Shown piece by piece: positions 12,101 through 24,818 of a DNA stretch of 64,000 bases (position 1 is the first letter of the stretch; each line of letters starts with the position of its first letter). The notes beneath the pieces are model-generated. The model saw nothing but the letters and a program-made list of their open reading frames with translations, was not told the DNA's origin and searched no databases. The stretch spans positions 62,239,088 to 62,303,087 of the forward strand of contig JAIUCV010000003.1 of the NCBI GenBank assembly GCA_026724425.1, read 5' to 3'. This DNA comes from Erythrophleum ivorense (Eukaryota > Streptophyta > Magnoliopsida > Fabales > Fabaceae). A program made the position numbers and the translations under genes.

Positions 12101-14005
12101 ATTGTAACAAAAATTACTCATATAATGAGAGAACTGAGAATTGTCAAGTTGAAGGACAAAGTAATAAAAAAATAAAAAATTATTATATATAACAATATTT
12201 TGAGACGATTGTATTTACAAAATGAACCTACTGAATAATCTGGTTTTCTGAAACTTTCAGCCAATCAGTTTATTAATTTTTCTTTTTGGCATGAAAAATC
12301 GTGGCTAAAAGCCCAAAAGAAGTTAAGATATTAACTTTGATTGGATGGACTTAGAATTTTAAGTTTTGAACCATAGGCTCAATCAGAAAACAAAAGAAGC
12401 ACAAAGAATATAAACACATAAAGCTATCTAGCAGGAAGCCCAAAAAATATAAACCCATGAAGCTATCAAGAAGGAAGCCCTATAGTTGCTGTTAGGGAGT
12501 CTGTCTCATCTTTTTTAGTTGAATAAAATAAATCTCTCTCCTATTTTGACCCAAAAAAAAAGTCTTTTAAATTGGTTCTGTGGATATAATTAATTTGAAC
12601 AACACTAATATGTATGAAACTCTTTATAAATACTTTGGAATTGCAATTTTTTTTGGGGAAAAATGTCATAATTTTTAAGTATTAATTAATAGATTTTTCA
12701 ACAAAATATGTTAAGTAAATTTTTTATTAACAGTATTATATGATTGGCTTTTTAAAGAAAAGTTTATCTATATGTTATATTTTAATTAGAAAACCTAATA
12801 GTAAATATATATATATAATTTACTTAAATTTTGTCCAATATCTTGAGCATTTATATTCTAATATCTTTTTTAGTTACAGAGAAGGCACATGTATTAATTT
12901 AATGCTAGCATCATATGGGTAATTTATTGGCAAATACATCAGGTATTTGATTTCAAATTTCATACTAAAGAATATTTTCTTGGGTATGATTTTATAAAAA
13001 AATACAACATATAAAAAAAATATTTTATGAAAGATTCAATCATCACATATGATTTTTTAAAAATTAACTACGTGATATTAAGTTGTAAATAATATGCAAT
13101 TATTATATTTTTATTTAAAAAATATAAAATGTAACATTCAAAAATTACATTTAAATTTAATATTATCATATGTCATTGCCAAACTTCTGACTCGTCACAA
13201 ATTTCTCAGCTAATGCAATCTTGTTTTCTTTACTTTGAAATTTATTAAATTATTTTAAAAAAATACTACCCCAGTTGAATGAAAAAAAAGGATAATATAT
13301 CTTTTGATCAATTTAAATTCAATTTCCTTAAAGAAAATGCACTGGACTAATAAGAGACCTAAAATCTTTTTAAAAATTTTTAATTTTTGGATGAAGTCCG
13401 AAAACTTCATTCCCTTTAACAGCAGGATAAAAATATTAGATTATGTGGCAAAAACCAAAACTTTTGATGGAGTACCTAAAAAAATTTCACTATTAAAACA
13501 GTAATGAATCAAAACGATTAATTTATTTAAATGAATGAATTTAAGTTAATAAAAAATTAGCTACGGAGATACAAATAATTGCAAAGCCTAAGTTTTTGCA
13601 AATCATGATCATCTGCTCTCACGGTGTAACTAGACACTTGTCCTCATATCATGGGTAACTAGCGACTGGTAGGATGGATGAGGAGGATGAGATTCACTCA
13701 CTATTCGTCAAAAGTTACATAATTTTTTTATTATTTTATGTTTTAACTTGCTCTAATTAAAAATAGTAGACTGATAGTCTATCTTTTATATAATAAATAT
13801 TACATTTTATTTTAGATTGGTCAAGCTACGTCTACGCTCTATCTAGAATTAATTTGATGCTGCGGCAGCTAAAAATAATTTTTAGGTATCAATTATTATA
13901 AGGCAATCGAGTCAGTTTAATTAGGTTGGCCCTGAGTTGTTGATTTATCTCCTTAATTGCTCTAATTAAAAGCAGACCACTAGTAAGGAATTTTTTTGTT
14001 GGATA
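9131..14005. other. Intergenic, no gene seen
   Basis: AT-rich spacer upstream of the epimerase gene. Small frames at 10140, 12740 and 13304 are AT-driven and lack domains. Contains the 39-base tandem duplication at 12402-12479. Confidence 0.6.
12402..12479. repeat. 39-base tandem duplication
   Basis: CAAAGAATATAAACACATAA... (12402-12440) is repeated as CAAAAAATATAAACCCATGA... (12441-12479), about 85% identical; both end GGAAGCC. A possible retro-tail with AATAAA and an A-run follows at 12521-12562. Confidence 0.8.
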
Positions 14006-14411
14006 ATTTAAATCTATGTTTGGAAGTAGGCAATGAAATGGAATAAAAAAGTAAGGACTATAATGAAAAGTAATGTGTCATTTTATTATTTGAGAGTTTA
14101 ATAAAAAAAATCCTTTATTATTGTATGGAAATTACAATAATAAAAATGAATAGACTGAAATAGCTTATAAATTATTTTTTTTCAACATCACCCTTAAATC
14201 AATTGAAAATGATTGATTAAAGAGGGCATAATTGTAATAATATATTTTGTTTAAAATATTTTCACTAGTCCATTTTATTCTCTCACAAACCTCCTAATTC
14301 AGAGAGAGACACAAAATTTAGAGTTTTGAGTGGCAAAAAATGGTCTTAAAGTCTCTTCCTTACCATTTTATTCCATCATAAAAAAAAATCTTTTAAACAA
14401 GGATTTGAATT
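14006..14411. mobile_element. MITE-like element with inverted ends
   Basis: Left end AATTTAAATCTATGTTTGGA (14006-14025) mirrors the right end, read on the minus strand as AATTCAAATCCTTGTTTAAA. Just inside, GGAATAAAAAAGTAAGGA mirrors GGAATAAAATGGTAAGGA. About 405 bases, non-coding. Confidence 0.5.
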
Positions 14412-15456
14412 AATTTGGTCATTTCCCTTCTTAACATTCCATAGCTTACCATCCACTAAAACACATATAACCTAAAATGCCTTTTTTTTAGTAGTCATAT
14501 TAATAAGGAATTAATTTGTTGTGAAAGATTTGGTATGTGAATATTTTAATCAAGTACTCAAAATTTATTTATAAAAATATTTACGTATGGGATATGTTAA
14601 AAATTAATAAATTATAACACAAATTTAGTTTTAATTTGAAAAAATTAGCATGTGCATGGGGTGATGCCTAAAAATAATAACGTCATTGCACATTAATATT
14701 AACTTTTTTGTCAAATAAACCAACGATGCTGAAAGAATTATTTTCGTGCATCCATTATTTTTTAAAAAATATATATATTTAAATACACTTAATAATTCAA
14801 GGATAAAATTATTAATTTATTATACAAAGCTAGCATTCTTATGTTATTTATGTCGACACATATAACTCCAAATTAATAAGTTTTTTATTGCTTATGCTCA
14901 AGTCAAATGTCTTATTAATAACTTTTTAGGTACTTGAAGATTTTAAATTTTCATTTACAAAACACAACCCAAGTTTATATGGTCATATATTCTTAATTAT
15001 GACATTTGACATATGGTCATATATTCTTCGTCTTTAGATCATTTCTTCATTAACAGTTTTGATGGTAGAGAATGAAATTAGGCAAAAGAGTGTTTTAAAT
15101 GTTATAGTTGTAGCAAGACTACTAGACCTCAAGAAATTTACTCAATATGGTATCGGTTTTGATAATTAATAGAGATTGGAAGCAGGCGAAAAGCGGTTTT
15201 CGATAGACAAAAAGATAATTTTTTACTTATTTATTATTTTTTAATAAAAAATACAATTGTTTTTCGTTTTTAAAAAATTCATTCATATAATAATTAGTTA
15301 TATAAAACTCCACTAGTTATATTTTTATTAAAAAATTTAATTTACAACAAACACTTAAAAATTATATTTATTTTCCTTTAAAAAAATGTCTGTCATATAA
15401 ATAATAAGATGAAGAAATTAAGATCATGATTGTTTTGAATTAATATAATATTTATT

Positions 15457-15735
15457 TTGTTATACAAATTAGTTATATATAATATACCGTCATATATTTT
15501 CTGCGTGGAAGCAAACTTTTGTGTCGATTCTCTCGCTAAAACTGGTACTCATATAGTTGATATGAAATTTGAAGTGGTTCTTTCCTTCGTCAAAACTCTA
15601 CATGCTTATTCTAGCGAATTTGTCTTATGTACAGCATATTAGATCGTATTGTTTTGATTGTTTTGGTATTTTTTGCAGTTCTGTTTTCTCCTTTACTCTA
15701 CCGAGAAAAAAAAATCTTGCAGTAACTAAACAGAA
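15457..15735 (+). mobile_element. Relic of a LINE-type RNase H domain
   Basis: The frame 15457-15642 reads IFCVEANFCVDSLAKTG, close to the REANxxADxLAKxG motif at the end of the RNase H domain in plant LINEs and related gene fragments. It is followed by the expected weakly conserved tail, a stop, a TTTTTGCAGTTCTGTTTTCT-like stretch and an A-run after 15706. The Arg and Ala of the motif are replaced by Val. No reverse-transcriptase part is visible upstream. Confidence 0.55.
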
Positions 15736-15759
15736 AAAAATATTATGTATTTTATAATG

Positions 15760-18700
15760 GATGTATATTTAATGGTGAGGATTTAATTTCAACAAGGGTC
15801 TTTTTTTATGAAGGGCTCTAATTTCCGAGAGGTATAATTGAGATGTTTTAGCATTCGATTTAATTTGAAATTCTTATTTTACAATTTCTTATTAATGATG
15901 TTAAGGACATAATTTTTACCTACACTATAATGTATGTACAATTAAGGGCCCAGATAAAATCCATATTCAAGCTCCACATGTACAATTCAATCTGGGCATT
16001 TAATTGTATATAAACTAGGGAGTGGCAAGAAAATTTTCTGAGATCAGAATCTCAAAAGGAAAAGCAGGACTCTTCAACTACTACTCTTATTCCTACCAAT
16101 TAATTTTGACTTTGGATTCCTTATACAAAGTAAAGAGCAAAGAAGGTTTTGCTAGTTGCTTTCTTCTAGCTGAAAAGAGTGCAAGAAGAACCCTCCCTGT
16201 CTAAAAGAAACAAAACCCTAGCTTCTAGAGTTCGATGCTTTTCCCAGGCCGGAGAAGGGCTTATGCTACATGCTTTTAATAATAATATATGGTGATAAAT
16301 ATGATTTTAGACTATCTTACTGCTAGACTTTTTCGACTTATCTAATAAGCTTAAAATGAACAACTTGTCTGAGTAGCTCTCATATAAATACCTTCTGGTA
16401 TAACTATCTTTTTTAAATCTTCCTTGATATTTATTTTTTTCTTGCATTACCATCATCTTCTATTGAATTTGACTTGAGTGTCGAAGATCATAATGGAGCC
16501 TCTACCTCTCTTAATTATTAGAACTTAGATCCTTCCCTATTTTGTAAGACCTATATATAGAAAAGTCTACGCTCCCGAATAACGGATGCACAAAGTATTA
16601 TTCATCACATAACAAAACTCGTTTCAACAATAAATTTTGACTATTATGTGATACTGAGAATTTCTTTCCATCAGGATCTCTTTTGCCCCGAGATAGTCAA
16701 ATTCTCAGAGCTTGCAGGCCTCATTATCCCTGATTCTAAACCCTAATTTTTTGGCAATGGATGGACCTCTCTATATTTTACCAAACGCACGCCCACCCCC
16801 ACCGTGTGTATCTCTCTGACATTGCGGTTTGCAGTAATAAAGATGAGAAGCTACTTTACTATTCATGCAAGTAAAAACATCACCTACTCACAGGCTGTGC
16901 CTTAGACTTCAGCTACTACATTTAGACCAGATCCCAATGTTAATGCTTTTCCTTGCACATCCCAACTATATCTATCTATACTCTTGAGTGTATGTTTGTA
17001 TCAAGTAGAACAGAAGGGAAAGAAAAAAAACTTTTAATTGATTTATATTTAAATAAATATTTTTCATTTATTCACTTCAATTTAAATATATTTTAAATAA
17101 AAAATATTAATTTGAAACTTAAATAAAAAAATTGAAATTGATTTTTTCCCCCCTTCATTTCTATTATTTTCAATTCAAACATATCACAAAAGATCCACCA
17201 ATTCCTTATCCAACCTGCTTGTAAGGTGAACAAGATCTTACTGCAATATATGGGAAAAAAAGTGTTATACATGTTATGAAAACTTTGAACAAGCAGGCAG
17301 AGAATTTTTATTTTCATTTTTATTTCTATATAAGGATAAGACTACACTCACAATTTGATGTTAAAAATATATATAATTTAAGATGTAATTGAGTTCTCAA
17401 TCAATTTTCTTATTTTAGGATCAAATTAGTCTTTTTGTGAGTCAACAAAAGTACTAAAACCCAACTAAAATAAAAGAAGAACTAAATTATACATATTATT
17501 TGGGGGACAAAGTTTAGTTTTTAGAAGCTAATTAAAATGTGAATTTGGTCCAAAGATAAAATTCAACTATGAAAAACTCAATAGCAACACATCATATATA
17601 TTATATATAATAAAAGTTGATACATGCACAAAATTGCATCAAGTGAAAAATCTCAAGACTGCACTCCATTTAACTTTTCATATAATGCCTCTTAGATGAA
17701 TACCCACATATAAATGCTAGGTAGATGCTATGTAAATTAATATCCACGTGAATATTTGTTTACTATTATATTATATTAAAAAGATATATAAAAAATAAAT
17801 TAAAAAATCTTATGTTTAAAAGTTTAACAAAGACGTAAATATATAAAATAGATAACTCAATCTATTTAAATGATGATAAAAATTAATTATGTATGATATA
17901 AAAAAATAAAGAGATAATCATGTAGATGTTATGTTATTTAATTATTATATAAAATACTAAGGAGGTATCAAAATATTATAAATTATTTAATTGTTAATAA
18001 GACGACAACTCAATGGATTTTCAATAATCACATTAGTTTTTATTTTATTTAAGAAAATTAAATATCATTATTAATAAGACGATACGTTTTAATAACTTAA
18101 ACCTTAAATTTAAATTTTTGTTTATCTACTAACTCTTTATATACCCTTTGATGATGAGAGGGATTATATGATTATGCCTTATTTTGAAACTTCCTCATGT
18201 GCCGCGACAAAAGACTTCAATTTTAGGAATATATATGTTTTGTTTCTTCTCGACTATTTGTTGTTAATGTTTTAATTTTAACTTCAATTTATTGCTATTA
18301 TTTATATTTATTCATGTTTTTAAACTGGTTTAATTAATAACATTCTTTCATAGTTGTATCCAAAAGCAATTATAAAGACGAAAACGTTTAAAAGAACGAT
18401 GAAGGAGTCGGGGCCCCAGAAAAAAAGGGTAAGAGATGGTATAGGCAAAATATGGAGAGTAATATTTGTCAACTTCTTTTAATTTGTAATGAACTATGTT
18501 TTAGTTATCTCTCTTTTTTTAATTTTTTAAAATTATTTTTACTTATGTTTTATTTATTTTAATTAATTACATTTAATTTTTATCTTTTATTTATATCTTT
18601 ATACATTGTTTTTTAAACATTATTACTGTTTAATAAATAGTAAATAAAAATTAATTTAACATATTAATAAGAAGTTATATATATATAATTCATAAAAAAT

Positions 18701-20149
18701 TTTGACATGATGATTCCATGCATTTTGAGGATTGACAACTTGTCTAGTTTGAATATTTGAGACTTTGGCATTGAGATGAACATCAATGTTATAAAAATTC
18801 TAAAATATTTTCTTTATAACATTGACTTTTACATCTATATCGTTCATGCTGGAGTTCTTATTGACCGATTACTGCATGTAGAAATTTTCATGACAAATTG
18901 GTAGTTTCAAGAGATTGGAAATAGCTCATCAGCTTTTGTGGGTGCGACTAGCCGATCCTACTAACTTTCATCCCATCTTGACCTTTATAAACTACAACAA
19001 CTTAAAACATGGACATATTATTTTGTTTTAGGAGGGTTGGTAAATCCCCCCTCACCAACCAAAGAAATGAACTTGATAGCACAGTCTATATATTCCATGT
19101 TCAGTTTTCTGGATGCTGCCTTTATCTATAGCTAGGGACGAGATATATATGGGTCCAGCCCCTTCTTCTCTAGCACTCTAGAAAGTAGAAACATAAGATT
19201 CCTTTGCCTGTGTGTGCATAGTTCTTAGGTGCCAATTTAGGTATATATTTTCTATCTCCTTGAGCTAACAGTGAACGGCGCTTGATGATGATCTAGCTAG
19301 AACCCTAATCACATCTATCTTCTGTTCTTATTCTACTTAGTTGAAACTGATGCGCTCTTTAGTAGCTTGAAGGAAACAGAAAGGAAGATAGAATTACTCA
19401 AAATCCTGCTTGGTACCAGATTATGTGGGGGTAATGGAATTCATCAATTAATTATATAATTTATGCTTTGTTTTATTATCTTTATTTAACCGTGTTTGTT
19501 CCTTTTCATTAATTACCTTCTTTTAAGTAGGGGTCCAAACGATATTTCTCCATCATTCTTTTGCATTCTAATATAATTTTTATTTAACTAAACATAAAAA
19601 TAAAATAAAGCATTTTAATTCTTTTTTATATTATACTAAATGTAATTATTCCATTAATTCTATTCATATTCTTTTTTTTTTCATTTTCGTATTTAACAAT
19701 TCTGTATGTCAAATGAAGTTTAAGGTTGGAGTCTTCTTTAAAGAGAATATAGGGCCCATTTGTTTGAAAAACTTCAAGCAAGTGAGCAACACTACCCATC
19801 AAGTTGGAATGAAGCTAGACAAAGTTCTACATAAAATTAAGGATAATTAAATTGCAGTTTATTAATTTCTCTGTGGTGGATCAAAATTAGTTTATCTCTT
19901 TCAGTTTAAAGTGTTTGATTTAACCCTGCAGTATCTAAATTTTAATATAAATATTTTATCAAATTGTTCAAGATATAAGTATAACAGATATTTAACAATA
20001 CAATCATTTATTATTTCAATATTGTGATTATTTTTGTTAAAAATAATTGAAAGTATTACCAAATAAGCCACATGCAAGTTGGAAAAAATATTTTAAATCA
20101 CTGAAAAAAAATAAGTTAATTTTCAACCAAATCTCAAAAAGATAAATTT
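15760..20149. other. Intergenic, no gene seen
   Basis: A less AT-rich patch at 15940-16260 has a TATA-like TGTATATAAAC near 16006 and an open frame MARKFSEIRISKGKAG..., without a recognised domain. Similar patches lie at 16660-16930 and 18890-19420. None gives a supportable gene or RNA. Confidence 0.5.
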
Positions 20150-20367
20150 GGCCATGTTTGATATATAGCATTGTAATGTGAGTGAATGAAAAGTTTTTCA
20201 AAAGTAAGAAATATCCATTATATTTATATAATCATTACTTTACAATATATAGTATCTTTTATTATTTTTTTAAAGTGAAAATATAAGTGTTATTTCCCAT
20301 TCCACTTAACTACTTTTTTTTCTTCCTATTTTATTTTATTTTATTTTTTCACATATCAAACATGGCC
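20150..20367. mobile_element. Short MITE with GGCCATGTTTGATAT inverted ends
   Basis: GGCCATGTTTGATATAT at 20150-20166 is mirrored, with one mismatch, by ACATATCAAACATGGCC at 20351-20367. The body is 218 bases, AT-rich and non-coding, 0.4 kb beyond the NAC stop codon. Confidence 0.65.
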
Positions 20368-20705
20368 TTAAAATAAAGCTCGCAAAACCTGCAGTATAAT
20401 TAATTATATTTAGGTAAAGCACAACAAAGACTAGCACAAAATTAATTAGTAATTAAAACAAAGGTTATACATGTACACAAATTATAAAAAAAATCCCAAT
20501 TAAACCCCTAATATAATGCATATAATTGAAATCTAATTAACAACACATTAGAGTGAACGATAAAAACGAAGCCTAACTACACATAATGTTGACACTTGAA
20601 ATTATTAAACACATAGATAAGTGTCTCTAATTAATCTCTACATATATATATAAATGTATGTGCAGTTCATATATTATTATTAATATTATAATATCATAAA
20701 TGCAG

Positions 20706-20727
20706 ATAATAATAATAATAATAATAA
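20706..20727. repeat. (AAT)n microsatellite next to the NAC stop codon
   Basis: About seven AAT units start immediately after the TAA stop (20730-20728), so they lie at the start of the NAC 3' untranslated region as (ATT)n. Confidence 0.85.
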
Positions 20728-23193
20728 TTACTTGAAGGACATGTTGCTGTACTCTCTGTTATTTGCCTCAGGGATGAGACTCCACTCCCACAGTCTATCC
20801 GAGAAGGTCGTGGTGGTTGTTGTTGTTAATGGAAGTGAATTTGGTAAGGATGATGAATTGATCAGAGCCGTTGGCTGAGATTGCACTAGCAAATTAGAGA
20901 ACTGATGATGATGATGACTTGGAGCATTGTTGCTATTGTAGTATTGTTGCAGCTGATTATAACTCACTAGCCTATTCAGATCCTCCACGTTAGATGGAGA
21001 AGAAGAAGAATTACCAGGAGGGAAGAGGAAGGAGGAGGAGGCTTGAGCTTGCTTCATAATTAATGGCTGCATATTAGTGAGCATCAATAACTCTTCGTCC
21101 TCCATTAATGGAAATGGTGGAGCCATTGTTGAAGTTGAGGAACTAGGGTAAGGGTTGCTTTGCCGGGAAAGCCCAAGAGCTGTAGTGACTCCTTGATTAT
21201 TGTCTGATGAGGTTTTTCCTAACTCCTCCTCCGTTCGATGATTATAGTTATTCATCGTACTCTGTCCCACAAAGTTTATGTTGCTGGGGTGATGTTGATG
21301 ATGGAAAGTTTCGTTGTTGGGCTTATTAATGTTCTTGTCTGATGAGTGTGAAGAAGCTCTTGAGGATGAAGATGGCCTGGTTGGGAGACAACGGGGGAGT
21401 GAGGGATGGTCTTCTACTCCTGCTCTCTTGTACACTCGGCAAAGCGATATCTCAGCCTGAAAAAGTGGGGGAAAAAAAAATTAAAACAATTCAACCTTGA
21501 GCTATATAAGAAGGACACAAACTGAAGAAGAACGTAACATGACAAGACTCTAGGAGTAAATAGAAATGTTGCGTTTTGTTTAATACGAATATCAAGTAAG
21601 ATTCAACTCCATTTTAGAAGTATAAACTTGGAGATTTATGAACAAAACTTTGCTAAATTAAAATGAATGCGTTGGGATTGAAAATTTTTGCAACTTTTGA
21701 GCATCCTACATGGTCATGAGAATAATCGATTCAGTAGATAACAATGGAATTCAATAATATTTGGTCACAGAATTTAAAGTTTTCATGCATGCAGTTATGA
21801 ATTTGTGCAGGAAAAGAACATGATAACATCCTTATTATTACTGTACATAAAGAAAGTAAATGCTCAAACGGTGCCAGTTGTTTTCCTGCCTATTCCTTAA
21901 CTTGTTCTCTTCCTTCCAACCTATCTTATCCCACATATATATTAATTGCTCCTCCTCATCTTAATTTCCGACTATTTTGCTGTGCTGTAGCTTTTGGTCC
22001 ATACGTTATGGAACAAATTCTCCGAAACTAAACAAACAAATATCCAAAATCAAGATAAATTATTTAAAATTAGGGTTGAGAAAAAAGAAAACATTCCTAT
22101 ATATATTTTGTCTTGAAACATTCTTAATCTTCTTTTTATGAAAACCGATACTTTAAAAACAAAGCCGTATCGATCTATGTCTAGGTAGTATCGGTACTTT
22201 CTAAAAGTCTTAGTAAGAATATGTGGATACGAGGGTACCTTTTGGTATCGTTCAGTGTCATGGTGGGGCAAGCGATACTCGTTCATAATCCAACTCGTTC
22301 TGATGCCTTTGGGAGCTTTGCCAGAGTAGAAAACTAGGGTTTTCTTGAGGCCTATAGACCTACAGTTCTCAGTTCTGATCATTCTATCAGCTCCCGTTGC
22401 CTTCCAATACCCAGACGTTGTGACACGGTTGGGACGATCGCCGTTTCGATACTTCCGATCCCTTGGCACATAAAAGTACCATTCCTTCTCACCGATTGCT
22501 GCCATGGCTGCTCATATAAATATAAAGAATGTCACAAGTCAAATTCAAACTCGAAACCCCAAAATAAGAATTCTCTCATGTACATGTGGGTTGATGTTTA
22601 TGAAGCTGAAGGGAAGAAGAAAACATGGAATAGGTAAATCAAAAACACAATCGCTACTGATCATACGCATGATCTTATAAGAATTTTCTCATGTGCGTGT
22701 AGGTTGATGTTTGTGGAGCAAAAGAGGGGAAGAACTTAAAGATGGAACATAAATCAGACCCAAAAGAAAGATTAAAAACACACACACGCAATCGCTAAAA
22801 TTGATTTTAAAATTGCACATGTTCTTATAGGAATGTGGTCATGAGTTCGATGCCCTTATAAAAGCAAACTGGTAATTCCTTGAAGAGAAGGGAATCATAA
22901 TAATATTAATATATATACATACCAGGAAGCTCCCAAGGGTCATAGCGATAAAGATCAAGGAAAGTAATGAGCTCAACATTGAAACGCTTGCCCTCCACCT
23001 TACGGCGAAGGTAGAACTCTACAAGTTCTTCTTCGGTCGGGTGGAATCGGAACCCGGGCATCACCATGTCGAGCTCGTGATCATCATCGAGCTTCGCAGT
23101 GGTGGCAGCTGTAGTGGTGGTGGTGTTGTCGTCATGGCTATGGCTATGGGTGAGACTCATGGCGGGTGATGAAGAGCCTGCTGCAGTTGCCAT
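20728..23193 (-). CDS. NAC035: NAC-domain transcription factor, NAC035/LOV1-like
   Basis: Plant-specific nuclear DNA-binding regulator. Exons: 23193-22923, 22507-22239, 21456-20728, joined in frame to 422 residues plus TAA. The N-terminus (about 45 residues) is Thr/His/Asp-rich. The NAC domain runs from about residue 46 to 200: subdomain A MPGFRFHPTEEELVEFYLRR, B ITFLDLYRYDPWELP, C EKEWYFYVPRDRKYRNGD and TTSGYWKATGADRMI, D GLKKTLVFYSGKAPKG and WIMNEYRLP, E ISLCRVYKRAGVEDHP. Two introns at these places are typical of NAC genes. The C-terminal activation region is Ser/Asn/Thr-rich and ends DRLWEWSLIPEAN. The domain wording and length match Arabidopsis NAC035 (LOV1, about 414 residues), a floral repressor linked to cold response. 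Orthology is inferred from remembered similarity; the function in this plant is unproven. Intron 1 holds a local tandem duplication, and a trinucleotide tract abuts the stop codon. Confidence 0.93.
22565..22798. repeat. Diverged tandem duplication in NAC intron 1
   Basis: Two neighbouring blocks (about 22565-22668 and 22677-22798) share the same order of motifs: AAGAATT-TCTCATGT, GGTTGATGTTT, a GGGAAGAA stretch, AAACACA and CAATCGCT. They are diverged and differ by small indels. Both lie wholly within intron 1 (22922-22508). Confidence 0.75.
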
Positions 23194-23260
23194 ATAAAAC
23201 TATATACAACTAACAAGTATAGTTATACTAAAAAAGAGATTGAAATTGGCCTCTTTATAC
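23194..23260 (-). promoter_or_regulatory. Possible core promoter of the NAC gene
   Basis: On the minus strand a TATAAAG motif lies at 23259-23253, about 60 bases before the ATG at 23193. That would imply a very short leader of around 30 bases. A longer transcript starting in the GA/CT-rich sequence at 23370-23540 is an equally plausible alternative. Confidence 0.3.
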
Positions 23261-23599
23261 CCCAGATAGAAGAGTAATTGTACGAATTGGGTGGTGGTGT
23301 GGTGTATACTAGTGGTATAGGCGTAAGGATAAGAGATTGATGGTTAAAATTATGTACTAGTACAAACAAAGAGAGATTGAGTTCAGTTTTTTCTCTCTCT
23401 GGAAAATGGAGATAGTTTAATAAGAGTGAGAAGAAGAAGAACAGGGGAAGAGAGAAGAAATGATCAGAGTTAATAGAAAGATCTACATAGCTTTCAGGGC
23501 CTACAAGGGAAGGGAAGAGAGAGAGAGAGGGGAGGGATGTTGTGTTTTTAAGAGAAGAAAATGACATTTCAAGCAACAGGACAGGGTGGCCACAGCCCT

Positions 23600-24358
23600 T
23601 GTAGGCGGTGTCCTTGGACCTTTCTTCAGGTTAATTATTATGCCATAAAAAAACTTCGTATAGAATTTTCCCGTACCAATTTTTTCCATTGTTTCAGAAT
23701 TTCAAAGTTTTACTTTAACTATATAATATTATATTGTATATACCAGATTACGAATCCCCTTATCTCACCTAAAACGCCCGTGTGCTGTTTTACCCACCAA
23801 AAAAAAAAACTTGTCCTTATTTCCTCCCTAGCTACTCCCTCCTTTTGTCTCTTTCCAATGGAATCAGATTATCTATGTTAGGTGTAAAATCAAACTATTT
23901 TAACTAAAAGTAGCTAATTCTCATAAATAATTGAAATTTTTCGGTTTTATAATTTTAATCCCTCTAATTTTATAAAATTTTCAATTTGATTCCTCCTGTC
24001 TAAAGGAGGCTATGCTGCCATTCCATTTTTTTAAAAAAAAAGGATCTAATTTTGTTATTTTATCACATTTTGATCTAAAATTTAACATTTCGATGTCTTA
24101 GACACAAATTTTAAGTGTAAGTTAATAAGTTTAGGTTAATAAATAATATCTAAGTTAGCTGAATGCTAAATTTGATGTCAAAATGAATGAATAATGCGAT
24201 AGAAAGACAAAAAAGGTGATTCTAAAGAATGGGATGAGGAATTAATATTGCATGCTTTTGAACTTGAAAGATTAAATTAAAACTTCTATAAAATTGCAAG
24301 TACCAAAAGTGCATTTAAGGCAAGACAGGATGAAGCTTCATTAAACTATTTATATAAA
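23600..24358. other. Upstream region of the NAC gene
   Basis: Distal promoter or intergenic sequence. The purine/pyrimidine-rich block at 23370-23540 lies just downstream. No further gene was recognised. Confidence 0.5.
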
Positions 24359-24818
24359 TAAATTAATGATTTAGTTTTTGAAAGATTATTCTCTTGTAAA
24401 TTTATTCATTTAAAGATATATAAAGCTTCTCAAATTAATCTTTGAAAGATCATTATCCATTCAATTTGATCCTCCAAAGCCTTTTAATTTAGTCTCCAAA
24501 TTCTTTCAATATCAAAGTGGTATCTCCAAAAAACATTTGTGAGTTCTTTAATGCAATGAAAGCTAGCTCTAATACAAAACAACATTATTTTAGAGGTTGA
24601 AGATTCTTGAGCAAGTTCATATTGCCATGTCGGATCATCATTTGGCCCACCATTTTCGTTAGGAACAAAAGTATTTTCAAACTAGAATGAGAAACTTTAT
24701 CTATATGTGGAGGACAAAGTTGAGAGAAAAGTGATATTTTAAAAATTAAATCAAGAAACTTTAATTTTGAAAGACCAAATTTAGAAAAGAATTTTTTTAA
24801 GGATTAAATTATTAATGT
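24359..24818. mobile_element. Foldback/MITE-like element, copy 2
   Basis: Begins TAAATTAATGATTTAGTT and ends GATTAAATTATTAATGT, imperfect inverted ends of the same kind as at 4185-4608. Internal phrases such as TTTTTGAAAGATTA, TTTAATTTAGTCTCC and AAAGACCAAATTTAG are typical of the family. About 460 bases, non-coding. Confidence 0.55.

Noticed and set aside
16022..16260. Possible small gene or microRNA precursor after a TATA-like motif
   Set aside because: No known miRNA sequence recognised and no convincing hairpin; the 60-codon frame has no domain.
23223..23576. 117-codon frame upstream of the NAC gene
   Set aside because: Low-complexity Ser/Leu/Phe sequence from a CT-rich leader or promoter; no domain, and not in frame with the NAC protein.
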